Assembly (NCBI GenBank): GCA_002633025.1
Contig: NMRB01000473.1
Location: 170,820 to 234,819 of the forward strand
DNA from: Notospermus geniculatus
Taxonomy: Eukaryota > Nemertea > Pilidiophora > Heteronemertea > Lineidae
Length of the DNA: 64,000 nt
Direction of reading: 5' to 3'
Part shown: positions 23,001 to 35,000 of the stretch, one piece after another
How the letters are laid out: each line of letters opens with the position of its first letter
How positions within the stretch are numbered: position 1 is the stretch's first letter
Notes under the pieces: model-generated
The model's database searches: none
The model's input: the letters and a program-made list of their open reading frames with translations, nothing else
What the model was told of the DNA's origin: nothing
Program-made: the position numbers and the translations under genes

Positions 23001-26000
23001 TGAAACAAAGAGGGCAGCACTGAGACTCTGCAGGAGAAGATTAATGGACAGTGGCTAGATTATGCCAGACAGAGAAATCAGAACAGACTTAAGAATTGGG
23101 ATTATAGAAACATGAATCACCACTATTCCTGTAGGAAAATGTACAGGTCATTTTTTTCTCATGATGCAACGTCAACACCTAAAATGACGTCCTGGTCACA
23201 TCGCTCACAGCGCCGACCAGTCAGGATAAACCGTCATGCGGGTTCCCCTTTAAGAGATCACAGGCTTAAGTGACAAAAGAAATCTACAAGCTACATAATG
23301 AAAAGAGATGGCATAACATGAGGACATGACGAGTTATAGAGACACGATACATTCAATGAAGATGAGTGAAATAGACATTCAACAAGCAACGGAATACATG
23401 CAGGGAAGAAATTCTGAAAAAGACTGTAAGAAAACGATAAAACATTCAAGATTCTATGACTGTGAAATAAAGACAAACTTTGAGTTTAAATGAAGTTTGA
23501 ACTTTTTATTATATTGTTTTGTAAGTCAAATGTATGTCGATTATACCGCTGTATTGTTTGGAAATTAAGTCTTAAGTACGTATTTAAAACTAACAGGAAC
23601 AGGGACATCAATATAGTGCATAATTATGGTTCCATCTGGCATCACCATGATGAACTGATGAATGACTTTCAAGGTTCCCCTTAACACGTGCAACATGCAA
23701 CATTTACTGATAAACTATCAAAGAAGGTAAAGAGTTGAAATATCAATTATTGGTAAAATTTCATTGCCATCGATCTGATGAACGGAGCAACTATTTGACA
23801 AAGAAATGACATAGTGTGCTCCAATCACATGCATAATCAGGAGTACCGGTAACCGAGCCAATCACTGTCTGTAGTCAATTAAGGCCAACCAATCAACAAT
23901 GCCATTTTGGCTCCGATGTCAAACATAGAGCAAAAAAACGACACAAAAAATGATAGTAAACATAAAGTCGTCTCCTAATTTTGCAAATTTTTGACCCAAC
24001 CGGGCTTCTTCAGGCACTTTCTAGTAGAGATCCCAGAGGTGAATGAGCTGATCCCAATTATGGATCGGTAGAATTAATAAATACTTAATTAATACTACAA
24101 CAATGCTTAATACTTAATACTTTTACTTAATACAATAATAATAATTAATAATTAATAATAATACTTAATACAATTACTTAATACTTTATTAATACTACAG
24201 ATGCATAATTGGGATCCACCTCATTCACTTACTGACATCTCTACTAGAAAGTGCCTGAGGAAGACCCCGGTTGGGGTCGAAAATTTGCGAAATTCAGAGA
24301 CGACTTATGTTTACTATCATTTTGTGTGTCGTTTTTTGTGCGCCATTTCATAATGCTAGTGAAGCATGCAGATCCAAAGGTGAAGGATAGCTTGGAGAGG
24401 AGAGTGACCACAGAGTATAGCTGACAGTCCCTTCACATTGGACACCTCTACCAGGCAGACACCTCCTTATTTACATCTCATCCTGGAAGAGATGGCCAAT
24501 GTATTCGCAACATCATGCAGAAGGAAATGAAGTCAGGGACGTCAAAATTTTGATATTTTTATTTTCTCGCATTTGACAATTATCATTTTCTAAAACTGAT
24601 CTTAAAAGCATTTTTAGGCCACAATCCATCCAGCGGAAGAAAAAGTGAGGATAGTTTCCATAGCAACAATATGTTGATCACACAGCAACCACATTAGTAA
24701 CCATAGCAACAATATTATGTTAATGACATGGCAACCGGGTTAGTAACCATTACCTCAGACATGGTAGAACGCGAAGCTGTATATGATGATTTTGAACCAG
24801 AACGAGAACGAGACTGAAATAGACGGAGGGGAATAAAGATGGCAAAATATTTAAATAGCGGAAAGCATTTGCATAATCAAGAGTGACAGTGCATGAAGAA
24901 AATAGATTTTTAGATAAAATTTAAGCTTTTCTGGTTTCCAAAAAAAGGGACACCAAGTCATGAAAATCATCACTGCCACTGATGATTCTGAGATCTGTTT
25001 GTTTGCCAAAAAATAGAGTGAGACCAATGCTTAAAATGGCTAAAGTGAAGGAGATACATTAAAATGTGATTTAGGCCAAAGAGTGTGCAGTTTTGCAGCC
25101 ATATTGAAAGGAACTGAAATCAAAATGATCAACTGGAAGTACCGGCTCAAGTGTTATGTAATATTATGATTTTCATATCAAAATGTGAGTGTACTTTTTC
25201 TTATTTGTTTTGCAAGGAGAAGGTTATTAGTCACAATATCTGCAAATGAATCAATTCACATAAGCTTATCACTTTATACACCACAACATCAACAGACAGA
25301 AATGGCAAAAAGCAAAACAAAATGCGACGAAATATGTGCAAAATTCACTTAACCAAACGAATATCACGAATAATCTTCAGAAGAATCCAGTAATCAAACA
25401 TATCTATGATCTACAACTGTACCAATGCAATTCTATAAGATTTAATACCAAGGCTCTACTCATGGCTTCTCCTCAGCAGTCTGACTCTTATCCACTAGAT
25501 GGAGACACTGGAGTTCAGCCTCATTTACAGCATTAAGTTGCGTTACGTCTCATTTTGTGTTGGTGAGATCACCCACGTCCAAAGCATTAAGACTTATTAA
25601 TTGATATCTACAATAGGTTACATTGGACAGATTAAGAAGAGTACAGATTTAATTCTTTCATTTTCTACAACACAACTTACGAGATTAGAGAGGTCGAGGC
25701 TTTCTAATGTCTCCTTATCCTTTTCTGATCCCTTGTTCCCTAACGACGCCAAAATCCGTTTTCTGTGACCTAAGGTGGTAATGTCTAAAACCTAGAAAAA
25801 GAAGGAAATCATCATGAACATTTCGTGGTCAAATATAACAAACCAAGAGGGTCTTCAAGGTCTGAGTCTGAACAGAGAACTTACCGTCGTTAGTTCTAAT
25901 TCCCACATTTTTTGCACTTTTTTCATCGTACAAAAGTCATGGTCGATAAAAGTTGAGTGATACGAAGACAGGTGGAGAGACTTCAACCAGGCTTCCACAG

Positions 26001-29000
26001 ATTCTGGTAAGTTATTTACATCTGAAAACAGATTGAGGAGTGTGAAATAATGAGAGTGTATTCGGTGAGCGAGACTGCCCAGAGAAAACCTGCACTGTCA
26101 GAGAGTTGCCCTCTCCATGACATGAAGAGTGGGGTCCAACCAACTTCGAACCTGAACTTCGCAGGTGACAGGCACCAATGTTTCCACTGCTCTACTCAGG
26201 CAGCCCACTAAAGGTAATCCGATCATGTAATAAAGGGAGCAAGCCACTCTTGGCGGACACCTCTGCCAGGAGGACACTGCTCTTCACGTTTACTTGTACT
26301 ATGTTTTGTAGCAAAGGAGTGCAACACTCTTCGGAATTCAACCGAACATTTACCTATGGGTTTTAGTTGAGGTAGTTTCTTAGTTGCATCTAAAATCCGA
26401 CATCGATGGTCATCGTTATAAATTCCCATCTCGAACAGATCTGCCTCTTCCAGCACATTGCTCCCCATGAAGTCCATGTCGTCGAAACCATTGGCCACAA
26501 GGATGTTTTCGTACTGACCGAGTCCTTGGCCCTCCAACCATTCTCCCACACTCTGAACTTTGCCAGATGCTGAAATGATTAGGCAGCATTGAGATTTGTA
26601 ACAGTGCTAACTCTCAATGGAGCATAATCGCATTGAGTTACATTTCATTATTATCCACAAACAGTTAGATTTTTAACGCAATTTTACGAATTATGAGTGA
26701 CTTAATCCAAAACTTCCACAAATATTTCAAATCGTGCCAAATGAAGTTACTCAAACAATGTTCTAGCATTGGGAAACCACAAGACTTCACCATGGGCTGG
26801 CACTTGCAAGTGGATGCCAAGCTGAGGTATGGTCATTATGTGATGGATAAAGCTAAAACCATGAAAACTGCAACCTTCGCAAATGAAAGCAGAAGCCTTT
26901 TTCTCGGCTCAGAGGTGAGAGTGCCTATATTTGACAGTTTTTCATCTTCCTTTGAGCTCAAGAACACCGATTGACTTGTTAGGTACTGGTACTTCCAGTC
27001 ACAGCATTATTTAGGCCAGGGAGGTGAAAGAATGTCCTCTCCCCATCAGTTAAGGTACAACACGAGACACAACTACATAAGCAGTGATGGTGAAGGCAGT
27101 GCATATCTATCACGTTCACAAGTACGAGCATATAGCATCAACACAACACGAGATCGTTGCTGCCGAACCAAACTTTCTATGATTGAATTGAAATCAACTT
27201 CGGTGAAGATAAATGGCCTATGAAATGCACAATGTACACAAGTCATGGTGGAAAGTATTGTAGTTAAAACAGTATGAACACATCTATCAAGAAAGAATTT
27301 CAAACTTAACATTTTTTGCATCACGCATCATTGACAAATTGACCTTTTTTTTAGATTAACTCAAATTTCACACAAGAAGCATTAAATTCAGAAGAAGCCA
27401 AGAGATAGTTCAGAAAGGGAGAGTAGTAAGTTAAGAGGTTAGTACGGTTTCAATATACCTGAGATTAGTTTTGCAAATTCCTCGTCAAAATCTTTCATAA
27501 ACATGGATTCTCTGGTTATCCTGCCACCAAATGTGGCCATAATATCAGCAATCTGACAATATAGAACAGTATATACATTGTTAAAAGAGGGCGCTACAGC
27601 AAAGCGACTTGGAAGTTTTCCCACTGGTACCGGTACCAGGTCTGGCTGACCTTGGCTTCAGTTCTGCCAAGTTGTCATTGCTGAGGCCAGCATTTCTACT
27701 GAAAAGCTATAGGGTGAAATATTAAAGGATTATGTGTTACAATCTGCTGCATTCTGTGATTGTGACCAGGTGCTCTACAGAAATGTTAGTCAGGCTGATA
27801 GCAGGGCATTCACCAGGCATGATTACAAACTAAAATGACTTGTAAACTGTCCAGCAGTATACAGACGATATATGAACCATCATAGCAACTCTACCATCCA
27901 ATGGTACAGGTCAGCAAGTGACGAGCGTGAGCACAGACAATCGAAGAGACAGCTCTATCAAGTTCACTGCAGTGAGAGTACGGCTATTTCTTCGAGCAAC
28001 CACACTCCCACAGATCACTACTGACATGCTATTTTACCATTGGAGAGAAAAACTTGTGAGTAAGACTAATTCATTCCTTAAAAGCGCAAATTCAATGCCC
28101 CAGAAGACAATAACAAGAAATCATTGCAGTTTCCCACCACACAAGTGTAACAGGGGCTTCACCTTGGGATAGAATAGCTTGGTTATCTGGTGGTCACTTC
28201 TACGACTGAAGTTCTGGATTAAGAAGGCTACCGATCACATTGTACACAGTCACAGGCAGATAGAATCAAGATTTGAAGATTTTCAAGACAGAGACAGAGA
28301 AGACGTTTGAGAGTACAGTGTGACTGGTCATTTGCAAGAGAATTAGGAAGTATCAGAGAAAAGATATAGAATTCAGGAGTTTGTCCATCTAGAGACAGTC
28401 GGTCAAAGCTGGTGTGGTGATGTCATTCATGATCAATTGTAAGTATTTAGAAACAGAGGACACTGATAGGCCTCAGATTAAAGGGTTAGCAAATTAAGGC
28501 TTGAGAGAAGGTATTTTGTTTTTAAGCAGATCATGGGGGAAGAGAGTTAGAGGAAGTCCACCTTTCATGCACTTTACAGGCTTTGAAGGCATTTGTAAGG
28601 ACAACAGCAGTATGTTTTTAAGAGTAGCGGAATTAGTACCGGTAATAGACAATTGTTTCCTAGGCAGAGAGGTTCATATTTTTAGCAACTCAAAGAGACC
28701 AGGATGCGAGCAGATGGGTGATAGTCTAGCAGATGCAATTTGATACTGAAATGCTCTGTTTGTGGCCACTTGATGAAGCTACTTGCGACTCACGATACGA
28801 TCAATTAGATGGAGGAAAGCAAGAAGCAAGGAACAGAAAATTGACAGTGATGGACGAAACAACAGAGTGAAGATGTGAAGCAGTGTCGACTGCCCGGCAA
28901 TGGTTAAAGTCGTTATCTCCACGAGTGAACAGTGGGAGCAAACTGGATGGAAGTGATAGCTTATCTCAACACTACAGTGTACTCTGGAGTACAAGATAGA

Positions 29001-32000
29001 GCTATTGCATCAACTGACCTTCATCCCACTGAACACAAGTGGCAATACCGACTTGTAACACTGGAGGGCAGTAGAGTGAAGTGACATGGAGATGACAAAG
29101 CTGAGGGATGCCTGTTTGAAGAAGGAAGAATCCAGCTCCCTAGCTCAGTTTTCAGTTGGCATTATTTCTGTCTGGTGACTGAGACTATGTCAACAGCACC
29201 CCTCAGCCCGTCACCCAAGAAGCTGCCGTGTAGCCATGTATGATCATGTGCACTGTTCCTGTACAACAGAGAAAGCCTGAAATCTAATCGGGAGCCAATT
29301 TAATTAGGTATATGCTATGAATGACATTGCTGTGGTTGGAGGCTGCAAGCTACTAGTAGACCAAGGTCTCCTAATAAGCGAGGACTGTCAGTGGCAGATG
29401 CACAAACAGGAAAGGGCAGGGAGTACATGTAATTGTAACTCCCTCATGGAATTCTATCACTTGGCTCCCGGGGTAGGCACTGAAAGGGTTAAGATGCAAC
29501 TTTCAACCCCCAACCACTAGCATGAGGGGTCCCTGTTAGGTGATGAGCGGTAAAGACTGGTGATTCACTACGATCTTGAAAACGTCATCCTCATCAGTAC
29601 CTTTCTTTCTCATCAACGTCGTCATCTGAGTTTCAAACATTTCTACATCGCCGTAGTACGAGGTACTCATCCGACCGCCGAAACTATTAACAATGTCTGA
29701 AATCTAAGTCAGCAAGGGAAAGGGTTAATAAACAAGGAAATTGAATAAGGCAATTGAGTGCTCCGGCAATCCTTAAAGAACTGCGTACAGTGGAACCTCC
29801 CTTCACGGACACCTCTGCCAGGACACCTGTCTCTTCCAGGCATCGAAGCTCAGTCCTTAAATAGGTGGTCGCTCCTAATCATTTTGACCTCTGTAATCCA
29901 GACACCTCTCAATTAAGGACACCATGTCGCAGTCACAGACCCATCCTTGACAGAGAGGTTCCACTGTACTTTTATTCTTAAACTGATAAAGATGCAAAGA
30001 TTGTGGTTGTATGGGACTCTTCATCAAGTAAAATTCCTATGGGAATCATTATAATGTATGATTTCACTCCAAGGACTCATTCAACACTCAAAATGGACCT
30101 TGGCATCTAGCTTCAAACTGATTCCAAAGATAGCTCTTTACAGTATCAAGTATGCATAAACACAGCAATCAAATTCTGAGTCACTGAAAGTCAATTCGTC
30201 ATGAGTTTTCTGAAAGAGGAATCTATTAAGAATGACACAATTTAGTCAGGACAGCATTTAGAAATTATCTCAACAGAATATTGAAAGAAGATCCAGGAAG
30301 ACTGCAGAAAATTGGCAGCACAATTTTATTATGCATGATTCTCTTTCCTATTAGAATTTAACTTTCTTGTGAATTACTGAAACATTCTACAAGTTTTATT
30401 CAAGGACCAAGAACACTCGCATAATTCCCAACAAATACCGGTACAGTAATATTCCTCTAGGCCTATAGCTTTCTTTATCAAACTTTCGCTCTCAGAGAAG
30501 TGAACAATCATACCAACCTCGGCCCAGTCATCCGTGTCATCCATTCCTTGGACAGTGCTCATCACCGTCCGACGTTGCTGATCCCGCCGCTTCACATTAC
30601 TCCCAGAATCCTCTGTTCCATTCACCAAACCTCGTTCCGCACTCCGCCTATCCGACCCATCGCTATCACTCTGTGACGCCGTACTCCGTCGGTTCTGTCG
30701 GTGTAATTTGATATCCGCTACAATCTCATCTAAGTCTTTGAACACAGGGGTCAGACCCTCTTCATTTTCTAAGAGGGGGTCAAAATGGGGTGGAATGGAA
30801 GACATGGAAGCACGCTTTGGTCTTGTATTGCCTGCGATTACTAGGTTGTCATAGATTTGAGAAATCGCCCGTCGTGCGCCTCCTGCATTGGCTCCTTTTA
30901 TTAAACCTGGAAAAGGACGCAAAAATATAATTCAGACACACAAATTGGAGGTTTGGGTCATCGAAAAATATAGTCCTTTGAAGGACACTTCTGAACAACA
31001 TGAAGTACATGTGATCTTATGAGATGAGTGAAAGGAAACACACGCCCATTGAAAGGGAAGAGATACTTCAAGATTCAAGTGTCTCGGGATGCATCCATCA
31101 GATGATGCATCCGAGAGCCTAACAACAACATGGCTCAGGTTTCATTTCTGTGTGGTGACTGTCGTGGTGGTGACCATATACTCTAAATGTCGGTCCGAGA
31201 GGTGTATAGTGGAACCTCCCTTTGTGGACGCCTCTGCGAGGAGGACCCCTCTAATAGGGACATTGAAATTCAGTTCTGTATCAGCCAGTTTCAATCGGTC
31301 TGACCTCTGTAATCAGGACACTTTGCAAAAGAACAGTATTGTCAAGTCCCTAGAAGTGTCCTTAGAGAGGTTCCACAGTCATTTCAATAAATATAGAACT
31401 GCATTCACAGCAAATGGAGCTTGTGGTTTACCATTCATTTTTAACATGCTATTTTTTGTCATTACACTTGTAATGACAAATTACATGCATGAAACACAAA
31501 CAACATTAATTCTGGTGAATGTGGCTTATTAACACTTTCCCAGAGCTATCACCCTGAATAAAAACACAAAAGTGATCATCCAACTCATTAATTACAAAAC
31601 AATTGAATCTCGCATGTGAATTAGCCCCAAAATACACAAACAAAACATAAGTTCACAAAGAGGAAATGAGCTGCATGGTGACAAAATGGTACTATGAACA
31701 TGAACAGTCATTGATAAATGTTGCATTGTCTATCATTACAACCAATTTTTTGATAATTTGATCCATTTTTTGATAATTTGAACCATTTCCTTAATTCAGT
31801 AATGGGAAAATATCAAGTAGGGAGGCATGCGTGCAGGCTTCATCTGGTAGTTGTTTACCAAGTTTAACCCATAATTTGCAGAAATGGTCACGATGGTGTT
31901 TCATAGTTTGCAGCACACTTACAAACATCAAAACTTCTGAGCAGAAACGTTTGACCACAACATGTCAATTTACATAGAAGTACAGTTAGTTTCACTACCT

Positions 32001-35000
32001 GTACAGTACAACATGGGATAATTAGTGATGATCTACTACCATGCTGTTAATTAGATTTCATAAACCTTACGAAGATGATTTATAAAAGGAGAAATAGGAT
32101 ATTTCATTGTTAGTTGCAATCCTAATACTAACAAAGCCAACAACCAGGACTTCATATCCATCTGCTCCATCCAAGGGTAGAGCACAGGGAAGGTTGTAGA
32201 ACCAGTCTTTCCTGACATCAATGAAAGGAACTGATCTAGGGAATGGGTCATCCGTTAGCAATGAGGTCCTTGGTAGAACTTTGTCCATGCAGAAGAGGTC
32301 AAATATGTTTTTGTACCTTGCAATATCTCATTGTCAGTAAATATTTCCCAAGGTGGAGGACCATGCACCCAGGAAGCCCCCCCCCCCCAGCCTGGACATT
32401 TAGCCCACCAATAGGCAAGTGTCATCATTCTCAATCATCCACAACAGAATCACGTTTAAAAATGCAAATTTAAAGGTAGAAACAAATGAAGGGAAGCTGA
32501 TTTCAAACTGAAAATAAAGACTGGGGACTGACAACATGATGAACTCAAAAAATCTGAGACTTTGTCACTATCTTCTTCCCACCCAATGAAAAATGCTAAA
32601 CCACCAAAGAGCTGATATGATAAATTCTCCCCACTATTATCCTCTTCCTTTGGGATGTGGTTCACCCTTTGTCCTTTGAGACGGATGAACTGCCTCATTG
32701 AAGACCAGATCTTTTGAGCTCATCCGGGGCATGTAACAACATCCTAAACCAGGTCACACCAATTCCACATTTTAAAACACTAACACTATCAAGAAAGCAA
32801 ACGAAATGTAGCTTTGTTTTGAACGAGCAATTAACACAGCAACAACAGTTATGAAGGGATCATCCATCAGTCAAATCCACTGAGGTTTGTTGCAATCGTT
32901 TTTTTCCAATAGTAAACTTGGGCAAAAAAAGATACCCGGGTAAACTATCGTAATAAACCAGATAAAACAGATCATTCTTCTCAAGCAGATATCCCATAGA
33001 TGATCCCTCCAAAATTTGTTAACTTACTTATGCCANNNNNNNNNNNNNNNNNNNNNNNNNNNNNNNNNNNNNNNNNNNNNNNNNNNNNNNNNNNNNNNNN
33101 NNNNNNNNNNNNNNNNNNNNNNNNNNNNNNNNNNNNNNNNNNNNNNNNNNNNNNNNNNNNNNNNNNNNNNNNNNNNNNNNNNNNNNNNNNNNNNNNNNNN
33201 NNNNNNNNNNNNNNNNNNNNNNNNNNNNNNNNNNNNNNNNNNNNNNNNNNNNNNNNNNNNNNNNNNNNNNNNNNNNNNNNNNNNNNNNNNNNNNNNNNNN
33301 NNNNNNNNNNNNNNNNNNNNNNNNNNNNNNNNNNNNNNNNNNNNNNNNNNNNNNNNNNNNNNNNNNNNNNNNNNNNNNNNNNNNNNNNNNNNNNNNNNNN
33401 NNNNNNNNNNNNNNNNNNNNNNNNNNNNNNNNNNNNNNNNNNNNNNNNNNNNNNNNNNNNNNNNNNNNNNNNNNNNNNNNNNNNNNNNNNNNNNNNNNNN
33501 NNNNNNNNNNNNNNNNNNNNNNNNNNNNNNNNNNNNNNNNNNNNNNNNNNNNNNNNNNNNNNNNNNNNNNNNNNNNNNNNNNNNNNNNNNNNNNNNNNNN
33601 NNNNNNNNNNNNNNNNNNNNNNNNNNNNNNNNNNNNNNNNNNNNNNNNNNNNNNNNNNNNNNNNNNNNNNNNNNNNNNNNNNNNNNNNNNNNNNNNNNNN
33701 NNNNNNNNNNNNNNNNNNNNNNNNNNNNNNNNNNNNNNNNNNNNNNNNNNNNNNNNNNNNNNNNNNNNNNNNNNNNNNNNNNNNNNNNNNNNNNNNNNNN
33801 NNNNNNNNNNNNACTCAACCTACCTAAGAATGGCTCCCTTTCTGTCCGCTTCACCTCCTCGACGACTGGTTTCCCTTCCCCGTCGCTGCAGCTCTCAGAC
33901 TCCTCATCCTCGTCATCGAGGTCATCACAGCTGTTCTCATTAGAATCCACAGCCTTTTCTTCATCCTTCACCATCGTTGCCGTGGCACCAGGGGCTTTAG
34001 TAACATCTTTCAGTCGTGGCGCGAGTAGTTCTGCCTCCGTCGAGGTCTCCATGTCTCTTGATCGGCGTTTCTCCTGCGTAGAAAATAGGAGACTTGTACT
34101 CATGGCATTTTTCATAATTTGAAATTCACCGTTTACTTCTTAATGGGTGGCGTCCACTAGAGCGCCGACAACATTAGGAAGTGTTCGGGAAGCAAATGTG
34201 TCATTTCGGCATTGCTTCCGCATCAAGTCCTATTGGTCGTTTTACCCTTTTCCGAACGTGCAGAAATGCCGCGAACTGTTCAGGAATGATAAAGACAGTG
34301 AACGGAACCTTTCAAGAATATGCGGAGAGGTTGCCGAATGAATGCGGATTCACTAAATTTGCATTCCCCGTCTTGTCCGCGCCCTAGTGGACGCTAGGTT
34401 TTATGTGAGAATGAAGGTGCTACTTCGCAAGAGAGTTTTCTAATGCAAGTTGGCTCTCGATGGGCAATCAGCCGTAAGAAAGTATGGAGTCATTTGTGTC
34501 ACTGCCCAAGGGGTACGCAAGCAGGAAACTTAACAACGGCAAAGTGCCCACCCGGAGCCAACGCCGGCAAGAAAAACTCTCGCACATGGAGGAGCACCTT
34601 GAATTAAGTGAGTTGGCTCAGATACACCCTCAACTTGATTTGTCTTGTACCGTTTTGATGCGTGTTCTGATAATTTTCTTGTATCCTGTCATGCAGCAGA
34701 TTGGTGCCATCCTTCATTGACCTGAATATGTGCAATTAACATGTCCTTCCTGACCTGTCAGTATCTCACCGCAACAGACGGGCAAGTTTGGGTCAAGTTA
34801 GATCAGGAATTATCTGATTCAATTAGCTTCCTTAGTTATAAAACATGCATTTAATGTGACCTCCCACTTTACCGACTGACCCTTGGAGATATGAAGGAAT
34901 AGAACTCAATGTTCTGAAGTATCACTGAATTCCCATGCAACAATTTAAAGAGGAGGATGGCAAACGCACAAACCAACATGCCGTTTAAATAAACTGAGAG

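Noticed and set aside
33016-34122. 275-368 residue open frames on both strands
   Set aside because: They consist almost entirely of N from the assembly gap; only the exon k part on the minus strand is real.
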